This document shows, in pieces, positions 36,812 through 45,790 of a stretch of DNA of 64,000 nt. The stretch's first letter is position 1. Each line of letters starts with the position of its first letter. The translations under genes were made by a program, and so were the position numbers. Origin of the DNA: Nitrospira sp. MA-1 (GTDB lineage Bacteria > Nitrospirota > Nitrospiria > Nitrospirales > UBA8639); assembly GCA_032139905.1 (NCBI GenBank), contig JAQJDB010000006.1:1-64000 (forward strand), read 5' to 3'. The notes under the pieces are model-generated. The model saw only the letters and a list, made by a program, of their open reading frames with translations. It ran no database searches and was not told the origin of the DNA.

Positions 36812-37495
36812 TTATTGGTGCGTCAGGTAAATATACAGGCGATCATTGGCCGCCGCATACTTCACGCGTCCGCGGAGTTGGCGTTCGGCCAAGCTTGATC
36901 CTATACCCGCATCAATGATGCCATCGATTTCATTGAATTCAGTATCAGACACTCCATCGACCCTGAGATAGGCGACTCGGGCTCCGGTAGGGAGATCGCT
37001 GTTTCCGTCATCGCCCTTCAAGTCCCATCCCACATTTGTTGCGGTGGTCGCTGTTCCGAGTGCGATTGCCGCTTGTGCTGGAATGTACATGGTTGTTCCT
37101 AATCCCGGAGGCGTATTCGTATTAAATTTTTCCAGATAGGGTCCTCGGAATCGGCTCCATTGATTGGTGCCGGTATTCAATGGGTCCGAGGCGTCGAGCG
37201 TTAACCGGGCGGCAAGGGAAGTGACAGTGGCACTGTTTCCTCCGGTCTCTTGTGCTGGAGTTCCAGCCGCATTGAGAGGCCAGATGGTTCCGATGTCTCC
37301 ATAATATTTGGCGACGGCGGTCTCGTACGTTCTTACTGCGGCAGCCAGGGAACTTGCCTTAGACGACGCAATCAGGGTGAAAATCTTTGGCAATAACAGG
37401 GCAATCAGTATGGCAATGATGGCCAAGACCCCGATCATTTCCACCAAGGTAAACCCCTGGGAATGATGAAGTGGCCGAAAAATTTTTCTTGGCAT
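36812..37495 (-). CDS. Major type IV pilin-like protein (MshA-like)
   Basis: The 227-residue protein has a short leader and a canonical cleavage site in SQGFTLVEMIGVLAIIAILI, with F+1 and E+5. The hydrophobic helix is followed by a segment with ALAAAVRTYETAVAKYYGD-type residues and a globular C-terminal domain without cysteine pairs. Proximity to MshE and a short leader of 17 residues make it the likely main pilin. It lies 130 bases upstream of the ATPase gene. Confidence 0.85.
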   Translation of the reverse strand: MPRKIFRPLHHSQGFTLVEMIGVLAIIAILIALLLPKIFTLIASSKASSLAAAVRTYETAVAKYYGDIGTIWPLNAAGTPAQETGGNSATVTSLAARLTLDASDPLNTGTNQWSRFRGPYLEKFNTNTPPGLGTTMYIPAQAAIALGTATTATNVGWDLKGDDGNSDLPTGARVAYLRVDGVSDTEFNEIDGIIDAGIGSSLAERQLRGRVKYAAANDRLYIYLTHQ

Positions 37496-37633
37496 CTGTT
37501 AGTTCTCCTTTACGAAGGGTGCTTCATTTGGCCGTGTTTCAGGTGAAATAGGGAAAATGGTATGGATGACACGTCCATAAAAAATCCATCGGCATATGGT
37601 ATGGCCTTCTTAAGGGCAGGCGTTCCCCGGAAA

Positions 37634-38413
37634 TTAGGATTGCGGTCGTGAGCGGGATTGCAGGTCTAGAAGTGCGATGGAGGCAAATGGATCACCGAGT
37701 TGGGATGCTTGATGGAAAAGCCGGTGGGCGGCCTTGGGATCCGAAGGTCCGATCTGGCCATCCGCATAGAGGTATCCCAGATGAACGAGTGCGGAAGAGA
37801 GTTGAGGGTTGATGGCAAGAGCGTGGTGTATGGCGTCTTTGGCATCTTCAATAAAGCCCAGACTTTTAAGTGCGATGCCCATTCCGATATAGGCATCGGC
37901 TGATTTGGGATGGGTTTTGAGGGATTCTCGATACGCAGTTATCGCGTCTTCCGGCCGACCATTAAGCAATGACCGCCATCCCGAATTTGAAAGGTCTTGT
38001 GTGGCATTGTTGTGAAATAGGACTGTTGTGTGAATGGGTTTCTTTGTGGGAGTGAAATGGGATTGCTGAGATCCTACAGCTTTGAGTTCGGTGGCTGACG
38101 GGTGAAGGGGATTGGTGGGAAGGGCGGAATGTTCAATTTTTGATGAGGTGGTGTTTTCGAGATCAGCCTGAGCGTGGGGGGGAATATAGTTGTTGATCTT
38201 TTCTAGTTGCCGGATGAAAGGTTGAGGGTCAGATTCATCTCCATGACTCAAGTCTTGGGAGCCCGGTAGGGTCAAATGATTTCCCAAGGCGGAAGACCAG
38301 GTCAACATTCCCAGACCAATGATCATACTGAGAATGAAGGTGCCTGAGGATGCTTTTGGCGCTCTTGATGTTCCTTTGGCTTTTGCCCTTGGTTTTGAGA
38401 TGGGACGTCTCAT
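37634..38413 (-). CDS. Membrane-anchored TPR/Sel1 protein, first gene of the pilus operon
   Basis: The 259-residue protein has a basic N-terminus, one membrane helix (ILSMIIGLGMLTWSSALG), a low-complexity linker, and C-terminal TPR repeats (WRSLLNGRPEDAITAYRESL, YIGMGIALKSLGFIEDAKDA, LSSALVHLGYLYADGQIG), ending in a Sel1-like unit. It is laid out like the other TPR protein at the far end of the operon. It may act as a pilotin or assembly factor. It lies 139 bases upstream of the pilin gene and is probably co-transcribed. Confidence 0.7.
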   Translation of the reverse strand: MRRPISKPRAKAKGTSRAPKASSGTFILSMIIGLGMLTWSSALGNHLTLPGSQDLSHGDESDPQPFIRQLEKINNYIPPHAQADLENTTSSKIEHSALPTNPLHPSATELKAVGSQQSHFTPTKKPIHTTVLFHNNATQDLSNSGWRSLLNGRPEDAITAYRESLKTHPKSADAYIGMGIALKSLGFIEDAKDAIHHALAINPQLSSALVHLGYLYADGQIGPSDPKAAHRLFHQASQLGDPFASIALLDLQSRSRPQS

Positions 38414-38958
38414 GGTTGCTCATTGCCTCAGTGGTTCCAGATTGAACATATCGGACAATAGGCAACATGCTTAAGGAATTACGCGTGAAGTGTTGAACCA
38501 ATTCAAAAAAACACAGATCAAAAGGTTCGCAACGGCCAACAAGAGAACATATGTGCCTGAGAGTTGATGGAGAGCTTAGAGATGAATGAAACCCATGCGA
38601 TGGTTCAACCTCTGCGTCAGGCAGAAGTAACAATGGGTCTGTTGAAAAAAGCCGCCAGCGGCGTTCTCGTCATTTTGCCGTGCTCACGTACTGGAGGTAT
38701 GCTCTGCGCGCAAAAATGACTGCGGCCTTGCTGGACGAACCCTTCGAAAGGCTCAGGGCATGCTTTTTTGAACCGCCCCCGAAACCTCTAATATGCAACA
38801 TGCCATTGGAAATTATTATTCGACACTCCCTCAATGTCCTAAGGCATAAATGTACTGAGGAGTCTGGGCTATGTATGTGAAGGTGCGTGATCGACAATGG
38901 GAAAAGTCTAGGCTTGGTGGCAGAGTGTGCCGACGCAGGTAAGGTCTAAAACAAGCAA
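38414..38958. other. Intergenic with a repeat-like block
   Basis: These 545 bases contain no supported gene. Position 38414-38635 is the likely promoter region of the pilus operon. Position 38636-38805 holds a repeat-like block listed separately. Confidence 0.4.
38636..38805 (+). repeat. Candidate intergenic repeat (REP-like)
   Basis: This block has several palindromes: GCCGC-CA-GCGGC, the pair CATTTTGC / GCAAAAATG, and CCTTCGAAAGG. Phrases such as GCCAGCGGCGTTCTCG and GCGGCCTTGCTGGACGA look like intergenic repeats I recall from Nitrospira genomes, but I cannot compare copies here and there is no second copy in this window. Any short frames inside are unlikely to be genes. Confidence 0.4.
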
Positions 38959-38989
38959 CAAGACCCACCCTTTATTGAGGTGGGCCTTG
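38949..38989 (-). terminator. Intrinsic terminator after grx gene
   Basis: On the minus strand CAAGGCCCACC pairs with GGTGGGTCTTG (11 bp with one wobble), then TTGCTTGTTTT follows. It lies about 30 bases after the glutaredoxin stop and ends the bolA-grx unit. Confidence 0.75.
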
Positions 38990-39017
38990 CAGGACCGAAG
39001 GCCTTTTGGCTCAATGC

Positions 39018-39350
39018 CTATTTGGCTTGATCGGGAAAGGCGGCCTTTAACAGTGGCTGCAATTCCCCTTTTTCTTCCATCGGACCCAAGACATCCGTAT
39101 CACCATAAAACTGGCCATTGATGAAGACTTTTGGCAAAGTCGGCCAGTTGGTCATTTTTGAAAGGGCCTCCCGTTTTTCAGGGTTTGGCAAGGCGTTGAT
39201 CAATTCATAGGGGTAGCCGAATTTGTTAAAAAATTCCATGGTCTCCACCGTAAATCCGCATTGAGGGGCAGTCTTCGTGCCTTTCCCGTAAATGAGAATT
39301 TTGTGTTGGGCGATTTCCTTGTTAATTTCGTCTTCAATGGGTGTACTCAT
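39018..39350 (-). CDS. grxD: Monothiol glutaredoxin (Grx4/GrxD family)
   Basis: The 110-residue protein is a CGFS-type monothiol glutaredoxin: KGTKTAPQCGFT holds the active-site cysteine (here CGFT, a known variant). The segment NWPTLPKVFINGQFYGDTDV follows, with the cis-proline loop and the GG-type glutathione site near GPMEEKGEL. Such proteins bind Fe-S clusters and transfer them. It is directly downstream of a bolA gene, its usual partner. ATG 39350 has AAGGAGG 8 bases upstream, so I prefer it to ATG 39374. Confidence 0.93.
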   Translation of the reverse strand: MSTPIEDEINKEIAQHKILIYGKGTKTAPQCGFTVETMEFFNKFGYPYELINALPNPEKREALSKMTNWPTLPKVFINGQFYGDTDVLGPMEEKGELQPLLKAAFPDQAK

Positions 39351-39354
39351 TGGC

Positions 39355-39603
39355 TTATCCTCCTTGGGCTTCATTGCGGGTTTTGGCCTGAATTTCTAGG
39401 GCATGAATGCGTCCGTCTTTCATGGGCGCGTCGAGGGCTTGGTAGATCATTCGATGACGGTCTAATAAATTCTTTCCTTCAAAGGCATTGGAAATGACTT
39501 TGACCGTAAAATGGTCCATGGTACCTGTTCGATCGAGAACCGAGACTTCGGCATCGCCTAAGGCTTGCTGAAGTTGAGTGCTGAGATCCTCAAATGTCAT
39601 CAT
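39355..39603 (-). CDS. bolA: BolA family protein
   Basis: The 82-residue protein has the BolA fold pattern, with DHFTVKVISNAFEGKNLLDR and HRMIYQALDAPMKDG. A conserved histidine (MDHF) and the helix HRMIYQAL are characteristic. BolA proteins form a 2Fe-2S-bridged heterodimer with monothiol glutaredoxins; this gene lies four bases upstream of grxD in the same direction. I take the ATGATG at 39600-39603, since the upstream frame begins with an unrelated stretch. Confidence 0.92.
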   Translation of the reverse strand: MMTFEDLSTQLQQALGDAEVSVLDRTGTMDHFTVKVISNAFEGKNLLDRHRMIYQALDAPMKDGRIHALEIQAKTRNEAQGG

Positions 39604-39900
39604 AGAAAATTTTGATCCTGGTGAAAAATGATGGAATATTCTGTCCCCACTATACCGGAGAAAGAATTTTCTACGCAATGTGGTTCTGGGGCCTTCCCAG
39701 AATAAATGGTTCCTTGTGGGGTTCCGATGTTTTGACTTGTTTATTCTGGGCGACGAGTGTTCCTGGTCCGAATTGGGGTAAGGCGTGAAACGTCAGGGAG
39801 AAAAATGGCGGAAGTAAGAGGATAGATGAGAAGAGAAGCGGGAGGAGGGAACCCTGATTTTGCCTTCTGTCCTAACTGTTTACCGAATTTATTTTTTTTA

Positions 39901-40626
39901 TTAATGCGGAGGAGGGTAGAGACTTGCTTGCAGAAAGGCCTCGAGGCCCTTCAACACTTGAATGGGAATTTCATGACCCCCACGGAACTCTACCCAACTG
40001 ACAGGTAATCCGGCTGTTTGGATATGTTCACGAAGTTGCTCTGCCATGGAAAACGATAAAATGGGGTCGTCAGTGCCATGGCTTTGAAATACCCGAAGAC
40101 CTTGGCGAGTGGGCAGGCGGGTAAGCCATTCTTGCTTGGCAATGAGTGTACCGGATAGCAGTGCCAAGCCTGCCAAAGGTAAATCGGTATGAAGGGCCAG
40201 GTCAGTCGCCAGCATGGCCCCTTGGGAAAACCCTCCAAGGATTAGTGATCGAGTCGGTACCGACAAGGTTTCTAGGGCGAGAGAGAGGACGTCCTGCATT
40301 TGTGTGCGGGCCGGGGGCAGGCCACGAGGAATTTCTAGTGACAACGCATCCCACTGCCCTTGGGCTCTGGCCTGTGTGAGGCGTTCCATGTCAAGCATCC
40401 ACCAGGCTCGAGCGTTACCAAAGCCCATGCCCAGTTCGAGTGGAGCAGCAGGAAAAAGGAAGCGGACTTCATCCGGGACATTGAGATAGCGCCATAATGC
40501 GACTAAATCATCCCCTGGGGCACCGAATCCATGCAAGAGAACCACAAGTGGTCCGTCGCCGCTTCCCTGGCGATCCACTCCACCTGTAATACATACATCT
40601 AAACCGGCCAAATGTTCGTGTCGCAT
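39901..40626 (-). CDS. Carboxylesterase/phospholipase of the alpha/beta hydrolase family
   Basis: The 241-residue protein is a carboxylesterase of the Abhydrolase_2 type. It has the oxyanion motif LVVLLHGFGAPGDDLVALW, the nucleophile elbow GGFSQGAM with the catalytic serine, an aspartate in HGTDDPILSF and a histidine in FRGGHEIPIQVL. It is cytoplasmic, without a signal peptide. Substrates of the family are short-chain esters or thioesters on proteins; the real one cannot be told. Confidence 0.85.
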   Translation of the reverse strand: MRHEHLAGLDVCITGGVDRQGSGDGPLVVLLHGFGAPGDDLVALWRYLNVPDEVRFLFPAAPLELGMGFGNARAWWMLDMERLTQARAQGQWDALSLEIPRGLPPARTQMQDVLSLALETLSVPTRSLILGGFSQGAMLATDLALHTDLPLAGLALLSGTLIAKQEWLTRLPTRQGLRVFQSHGTDDPILSFSMAEQLREHIQTAGLPVSWVEFRGGHEIPIQVLKGLEAFLQASLYPPPH

Positions 40627-40732
40627 ACAGTCAGAAGTCTAGTGGAATAGACGAGAGAAGGAGGAAATTTTTGATTGGTTGTGTATTGGTAAATCCGTGA
40701 CTGCGATACTGGAAGGCGAAATTTTTAAAATC

Positions 40733-40912
40733 CTAATGGCCCATTTTCGGGGCGCCGGCATTGGCGCCTTCTGTGATGAGCGGTATCCGCAAGACCTGGT
40801 GGCAGTGATTGCAGACGACTTTCAAGGTATTCTCGTCGGCATATTGGATCTCTTCTTCTTTTTTCCAAAATAGCTTACTGCATTTTGGGCATTTTCTGAC
40901 TAACATCGACAT
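40733..40912 (-). CDS. Small zinc-ribbon protein
   Basis: The 59-residue protein has two Cys pairs, CPKC near the N-terminus and CNHC about 27 residues later, forming a single zinc ribbon (VRKCPKCSKLFWKK and VVCNHCHQVLRI). It may bind nucleic acid or a protein. ATG 40912 has GGAG 8 bases upstream, which decides it over GTG 40918. It lies divergent from the acetyltransferase gene and no partner is evident. Confidence 0.7.
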   Translation of the reverse strand: MSMLVRKCPKCSKLFWKKEEEIQYADENTLKVVCNHCHQVLRIPLITEGANAGAPKMGH

Positions 40913-40986
40913 CGGCACGACTCCGGTTTTTGTCAGCTAATTCTAGTAGACTTAGTGTAATACATCTTGCCACAATCTGCCAACGC

Positions 40987-41418
40987 ATGATCAATTTTTT
41001 GGATTCCAACGATATTCAGGCGCAAGAGCTTTTGGCATTGTTCTGCCAAACGGATTGGGCTTGTGCTCGTTCATTGGATGATACTCAACGGATGCTGGCA
41101 CATACGGATGTGGCAATTTCCGCCTGGGATGGCCCCAGACTCGTCGGATTTGGGAGGGTGTTGACGGATTTCATCTATCGCGCCTCGATTTGGGATGTGA
41201 TCGTGGATCGTGCCTATCAGGATCGGGATATCGGTAAAGGCATTATCCAACGAATATTAAGGCATCCCAAGCTGGAACGGGTGGAGTTGTTTTGGCTTTG
41301 CACCAGGCGCTATCAGGGATTTTACGCCTCTTTGGGATTTTCTGATAAAGAGCAGACTGGTATGGTCTGGGACCGGGGCAAGCATATCGTTCCTCCCACG
41401 GAACCATTCAATAGGTAG
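40987..41418 (+). CDS. GNAT family N-acetyltransferase
   Basis: The 143-residue protein shows the GNAT core: DVAISAWDGPRLVGFGRVLT (strands 2-4), WDVIVDRAYQDRDIGKGIIQ with the acetyl-CoA-binding R/Q-x-x-G-x-G/A motif altered to RDIGKG, and FYASLGFSDKEQTGMVW at the end. The frame extends up to TTG 40930, but ATG 40987 starts at the beginning of the family fold. The acetylated substrate is unknown. Confidence 0.75.
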   Translation: MINFLDSNDIQAQELLALFCQTDWACARSLDDTQRMLAHTDVAISAWDGPRLVGFGRVLTDFIYRASIWDVIVDRAYQDRDIGKGIIQRILRHPKLERVELFWLCTRRYQGFYASLGFSDKEQTGMVWDRGKHIVPPTEPFNR

Positions 41419-41494
41419 AGATGAGGTCTGGAGAAATTGGAACCTGTCCATGGTTATGCTATTGCGGTATCCAGATCGAGAAACGAGGTGACCA

Positions 41495-42655
41495 GTGATT
41501 GTTGTGGGATTAATGTCAGGGACGTCGGCGGATGGGGTCGACGCAGCGGTCGTGGATATTCGAGGAAGCGGACATCGTCTCAAGAGTTCACTACTCAAAC
41601 ATGTTGGCCGTTCTTATTCTCCCAGGCTTCGTCAACTCATTTTACAAGCGTGTGAGCATGGGACCGTAGGGCAAATCTGTCACCTCAATGTGGTCCTGGG
41701 CGAAGTGTTTGCCAAAACCGCGTTGTTAGCCATCAAACATTCCGGCATTTCTCCTCAACGAGTGGCGTTGATTGGTTCGCATGGTCAAACGATTCATCAT
41801 CGGCCCGCCGCAATTTATGAGCCTGGTATCGGGCAGATCCGTTCGACCCTGCAAATTGGAGATCCCAATGTGATTGCGGAACGTACCGGAGTCACGACTG
41901 TATCGGATTTTCGAGCTAGAGATCTGGCTGTGGGGGGGGAGGGGGCTCCATTGGCGCCTTATGTCCATGCTCTTCTTTTTGCTCAGAAACGTGCGACACG
42001 AATGGTGGTCAATCTCGGAGGGATTGCCAATGTGACCGTACTACCCGGCGGGGGAAACTTTGCAGCGGTTCGGGCGTTTGATACAGGACCCTGCAATATG
42101 TTGTTGGATGGATTGGTGGCTATGGAGACACAGGGGCAAGCCAGATTTGACCGGGGTGGTCGTCTTGCCCTGAAGGGTCAGGTGGATAAGGGCCTGCTTC
42201 GATGGCTGCTTGCGCATCCCTATGTGTCTCGACGTCCCCCAAAATCCACCGGGCGTGAGATGTTTGGGGAAGGCTATATCCAGCGAGTGTGGGCTCAGGC
42301 GCAGCGTCGCCATTTGGCCTTTTCCGACCTTTTAGCGACGAGCTGTCGGTTTATTGCTCAGGTAATTCACGATTCGCAAAAATGGACGAAGGAGATCCCT
42401 GATGAGTTGGTGTTTGGCGGGGGTGGAGTGCGGAATACTCGACTCTGGTCAGAACTGTCCGGTGTGTTCGATCCAATTCCCGTGAGATGTATGGACGAAT
42501 GCGGTGCCTCCAGCCAAGCCTTTGAAGCGCAGGCCTTTGCGGTGCTGGCGTATCAAACCATTCACGGTGTCTGTGCCAATCTTCCTAAGGTCACGGGGGC
42601 TCGTCAACCGGTTATTCTGGGGACCGTCACTCCCGGCAATCACGGACTTCCTTAG
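41495..42655 (+). CDS. anmK: Anhydro-N-acetylmuramic acid kinase
   Basis: The 386-residue protein is AnmK, which phosphorylates and opens 1,6-anhydro-MurNAc during peptidoglycan recycling. Motifs in order: GLMSGTSADGVDAAVVDI near the N-terminus, GSHGQTIHH, GDPNVIAERTG, VVNLGGIANVT, FDTGPCNMLLD and a late FGGGGVRN. It starts with GTG 41495; a GAGGTG lies just upstream. It stands 76 bases after the acetyltransferase gene and may be co-transcribed with the next gene. Confidence 0.93.
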   Translation: MIVVGLMSGTSADGVDAAVVDIRGSGHRLKSSLLKHVGRSYSPRLRQLILQACEHGTVGQICHLNVVLGEVFAKTALLAIKHSGISPQRVALIGSHGQTIHHRPAAIYEPGIGQIRSTLQIGDPNVIAERTGVTTVSDFRARDLAVGGEGAPLAPYVHALLFAQKRATRMVVNLGGIANVTVLPGGGNFAAVRAFDTGPCNMLLDGLVAMETQGQARFDRGGRLALKGQVDKGLLRWLLAHPYVSRRPPKSTGREMFGEGYIQRVWAQAQRRHLAFSDLLATSCRFIAQVIHDSQKWTKEIPDELVFGGGGVRNTRLWSELSGVFDPIPVRCMDECGASSQAFEAQAFAVLAYQTIHGVCANLPKVTGARQPVILGTVTPGNHGLP

Positions 42656-42694
42656 AATGCTTCTCATTGGTAAAGGATTGTTCCTGTTGGCGAA

Positions 42695-43240
42695 ATGACT
42701 GACGAATTGATGTCTCAGAACAGCTTCTCACTAATTCTCCTGGCTGGCTTCGTACTCGGAGCCGTGTTTTTGTTGCGATGGATCTGGCGCCGTCCCCTTC
42801 CAGCGGGGGCTCTTCCACCTTTGAATCCTGAATCTGCTGAGAGCGTGGTGACCGCTCGACCCCTCATGTCGCCGGAAGAAGCGACACTGTACAATCTGAT
42901 TACCCTAGCGGCCCGTGACCATATGTTGATTTTGGCTAAAATCCCCCTCCTCAGTGTCCTGTCTGTTGTCGATAAAGATGAAGAAGCTCGAAAAGCGGTT
43001 ATGCGAACGATTCAGCCTGTTCGCTGCGATGTCGTTCTTGCGCATCCTGGCACCCTAAAAACTATGACGGTGGTTACCTTGGAGAAGGAGGTTCCTTCTG
43101 CGGCAGGACGCGAGGACCGGGATCGATTTGTGGAGACCCTGTTGAAGGCAGCGGGAATTCAATCGATTACTCTTCAGGTCACACAGACCTATTCCGTGGA
43201 TCAACTGACCGAATTGCTTGGCCTGGCTGAAGAAGAATAA
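42695..43240 (+). CDS. DUF2726-family membrane-anchored protein
   Basis: The 181-residue protein has one N-terminal membrane helix (FSLILLAGFVLGAVFLLRWI) followed by a soluble domain like DUF2726: the phrase SPEEATLYNLITLAARDHMLILAKIPLLSVLSV, then VRCDVVLAHPGTLKTMTVV. The family is nuclease-like in fold but function is not known. It begins 40 bases after anmK on the same strand. Confidence 0.7.
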   Translation: MTDELMSQNSFSLILLAGFVLGAVFLLRWIWRRPLPAGALPPLNPESAESVVTARPLMSPEEATLYNLITLAARDHMLILAKIPLLSVLSVVDKDEEARKAVMRTIQPVRCDVVLAHPGTLKTMTVVTLEKEVPSAAGREDRDRFVETLLKAAGIQSITLQVTQTYSVDQLTELLGLAEEE

Positions 43241-43297
43241 AAATAGGACCAGGAGTCATGTTGTGGGAATGACCATTGGGGGAAATGGCGTCTGAGA

Positions 43298-43918
43298 TTA
43301 TGGCCTTATGACCGGGAGGATGGCCTTAAAGGCTTTTAACCCTTCATCAACGATGGTGCCGGTTTCCACTGCCGAATCATCGATTGGAAGAAACCGCGCA
43401 ATTTTAAAGAACGTGCGATGGTCGAGTGTTGCGGCGATTTCTGATCGTCGACTGCGTGTGATGGGAAGAGTGAGGCCTGGTCCGTATTTCCACTCCCAGA
43501 GAGACGGGCTGAGACAGAGGCAGAGATCCCGGTCTGCTACCTCTAAGTATCGATTAAACAGGTTGCGTCGATATTGTTTGATCAACGGGCCTTCAATCAT
43601 GAGGGCGAAGACGATGTGGTGCCCCCACCAGATCAAGGATCGGAAAGCAAACTTGGTTTCACGTGTATACAATCTGGGGAAATCCACATATTGATAGGGG
43701 AAATCTTCAAGATGCTCGCCTTTGACAAATTGCCTGGCTTGAGAATCGAATCCTTCTGGAGCGAGAAGGGGCTGTAACGCGATTTCAGCCTCAAGGCGCT
43801 CCTGGAGTTCCTCCAGGATCTGTTTGATTTTAAGCGAAACCTTGGCTTTCTTACGGAAAAACTCGCGATCGGCCAAGAGGGTTAATTCATCAGGAGTGAA
43901 GGAATGACTAGTGGTCAT
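43298..43918 (-). CDS. Conserved-looking hypothetical protein, 206 residues
   Basis: I do not recognise the family. The protein is soluble, starts with helices (EFFRKKAKVSLKIKQILEEL, a possible coiled coil), has a middle strand region (FAFRSLIWWGHHIVFALMIE) and ends LKAFKAILPVIRP. Two cysteines sit close together (CLCLSPSLWEW). It is convergent with the DUF2726 gene and divergent from the exonuclease gene. Confidence 0.6.
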   Translation of the reverse strand: MTTSHSFTPDELTLLADREFFRKKAKVSLKIKQILEELQERLEAEIALQPLLAPEGFDSQARQFVKGEHLEDFPYQYVDFPRLYTRETKFAFRSLIWWGHHIVFALMIEGPLIKQYRRNLFNRYLEVADRDLCLCLSPSLWEWKYGPGLTLPITRSRRSEIAATLDHRTFFKIARFLPIDDSAVETGTIVDEGLKAFKAILPVIRP

Positions 43919-44029
43919 AAGTTTATATACCTCACATACTTAGGGATGGTTTGTGGAAGAGAATCGGCCTTTATCTTTTTTGAGGAATGTCTGCGGCGTG
44001 AATGGTGAATGGGGGGAGAATCGGGACGA

Positions 44030-44806
44030 ATGAAAATTGCGACCTACAATGTCAATTCTATACGAAAACGGATCGGTATTCTTCACAAGTGGTTATGGCA
44101 ACACAATCCGGATGTCATGTGTCTTCAAGAGACCAAAGTGCAAGATCATGAATTTCCCCTGCAAGCGTTTGCCGATTTACCCTATCACATCAATTTTTGT
44201 GGTGAGAAATCCTACAATGGGGTCGCCATTTTTACCCGCACACCACCGGAACTGGTGTCATTCGGTTTAGATGACGGGGAGCCACAAGAAGATCCCGCAC
44301 GCCTGGCTCGGGTGGTGATCAACGGCATCACCATTATTAACACTTACATTCCGCAGGGCTTTTTGATTGATTCCCCGAAATATGCCTATAAATTAGAGTG
44401 GTTCCAGAGGTTGAGAAGGTATTTTTCGCGTGTGGGCTCAACAGGTCAACCTGTGATTTGGTGTGGAGATATGAATGTCGCTCCTGAGCCGATTGACGTG
44501 CATAGCCCCGAAAAACATCTTAAGCATGTGTGTTTCCATGAAGATGTGCGTCGGGCATATCAGGAGACGGTGTCCTGGGGATTCGTTGATGTGTTTCGAC
44601 ATCATTTTCCGCATCAACAGCAATTTACGTTTTGGGATTATCGACGACCAGAAGCTCTGGAGGCGAACCGTGGATGGCGAATCGACCATATTCTGGTCAC
44701 TCCTCCACTCCTTTCCCATTCCCATACGGTGAAGGTGGATGTTCAGCCTCGACGGGAGGAGTCACCATCTGACCATACGGTTTTATGGGCGGAATTTTCA
44801 CTGTAA
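44030..44806 (+). CDS. xth: Exodeoxyribonuclease III
   Basis: The 258-residue protein is an ExoIII/AP endonuclease of the EEP superfamily acting in base-excision repair. Motifs: KIATYNVNSIRKRI, CLQETKVQ (metal-binding Glu), TYIPQG, WCGDMNVAPEPIDVH (the Asp-Asn pair), WRIDHILVT and a terminal SDHTVLW (catalytic Asp-His). ATG 44030 follows a GGGGGGAG; seven extra codons upstream are unlikely to be used. Confidence 0.93.
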   Translation: MKIATYNVNSIRKRIGILHKWLWQHNPDVMCLQETKVQDHEFPLQAFADLPYHINFCGEKSYNGVAIFTRTPPELVSFGLDDGEPQEDPARLARVVINGITIINTYIPQGFLIDSPKYAYKLEWFQRLRRYFSRVGSTGQPVIWCGDMNVAPEPIDVHSPEKHLKHVCFHEDVRRAYQETVSWGFVDVFRHHFPHQQQFTFWDYRRPEALEANRGWRIDHILVTPPLLSHSHTVKVDVQPRREESPSDHTVLWAEFSL

Positions 44807-44810
44807 GAGA

Positions 44811-44838
44811 AAAAGGTCGGTTCTTGTTCAGAACCGAC
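44811..44838. terminator. Convergent terminator hairpin
   Basis: GGTCGGTTCT (44814-44823) pairs perfectly with AGAACCGACC (44829-44838), with a TGTTC loop. On the minus strand the hairpin is followed by TTTTTCTCTT, so it fits best as the terminator of the arginine decarboxylase gene; it could also stop the xth transcript, whose side is less T-rich. Confidence 0.75.
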
Positions 44839-44960
44839 CCTTGGTAAATAAGGCCTAAGCCTATTGCGTGGAAATGATGTTCGAATTGGATCTTGTTTTG
44901 TGGCTAAAGACCTAAGGGCAGAAGTAAGCATTCACCCGAATGGTTACCCTATCAACGAAC

Positions 44961-45551
44961 CTATTTCGATTTTTTGTGTCGAGGCTTTGGATCTTCAGTA
45001 ATGTTTTCAAGAGGAATGAAGACCGCACAGGCAACCACCGTAGTCCAGAGGTTCGGTTTTCCGATGGCGGATTGGGTAATGTTCTGAGTTCGAACAATAT
45101 CCTTTCCCATTTTAAACACCTGCTCACGTTCCTTCCAGGCCACATTTGGATCGAATTTGATGCCAAGAGTGGTTGCGAGCATTTGGGCTGCGAGGTCCTC
45201 GGTATATTCTCCAGCCTCTTCGTCCGTTTCCCCATAGCCATGATGTTCCGACAGGTAGCCGTAATTGACTTTCCTGCCAGAGGGAATGGCTAGGCCGATT
45301 GAGGCCGAAATCAAGCGATTCCGCTCATCCGTGTCCGATCTGGCCATGACGCAAAAGGTAATTTCGCCTGGATTGAGTAACTGTTCCCCGCGTTTTCTCG
45401 GGATGATTTTACAATCTGGAGGAAAAATGGATGAGACGGTCACCAGGTTGCAATACGCAATTCCTGCGCTCCGGAGGGCTTCTTCGAAAGAGGTCAGTTT
45501 TTCCTTGTGGACGCCCACACCTCTGGTAAGAAACATTTGCGTTGGGACCAT
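44961..45551 (-). CDS. Pyruvoyl-dependent arginine decarboxylase
   Basis: The 196-residue protein belongs to the pyruvoyl-dependent arginine decarboxylase (PvlArgDC) family, which forms agmatine and CO2 from arginine. The proenzyme cleavage motif [16 protein letters not shown] is present; family knowledge places self-cleavage at the SS pair, creating the pyruvoyl group. Downstream motifs include [20 protein letters not shown] and [20 protein letters not shown]. The C-terminal tail ends in basic residues (KPRHKKSK). Agmatine is the first step of a polyamine route; see also the deoxyhypusine-synthase-like gene at 48417-49511. Confidence 0.9.
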   Translation of the reverse strand: MVPTQMFLTRGVGVHKEKLTSFEEALRSAGIAYCNLVTVSSIFPPDCKIIPRKRGEQLLNPGEITFCVMARSDTDERNRLISASIGLAIPSGRKVNYGYLSEHHGYGETDEEAGEYTEDLAAQMLATTLGIKFDPNVAWKEREQVFKMGKDIVRTQNITQSAIGKPNLWTTVVACAVFIPLENITEDPKPRHKKSK

Positions 45552-45790
45552 CTCTACTCCTTCATTAATCAGTTAGTGGTGGAATGGGTTAGGCAGTACA
45601 TGCCTGTTTGATCGTCGAATCTGATTCCCGACCTCGCTTTCCAATTTGTGTATGAAAATGCGAAATCCTGGACGATTCGGACGGCCACGGGAAAGAACAA
45701 CCTTGTCACCTAGCCGGATATTTTTACCAAGAGTGATTGGCAAGGTGCAAGATCGTGAGGACTCAACGTTCAAGAAAAAACAAGAAGGCC

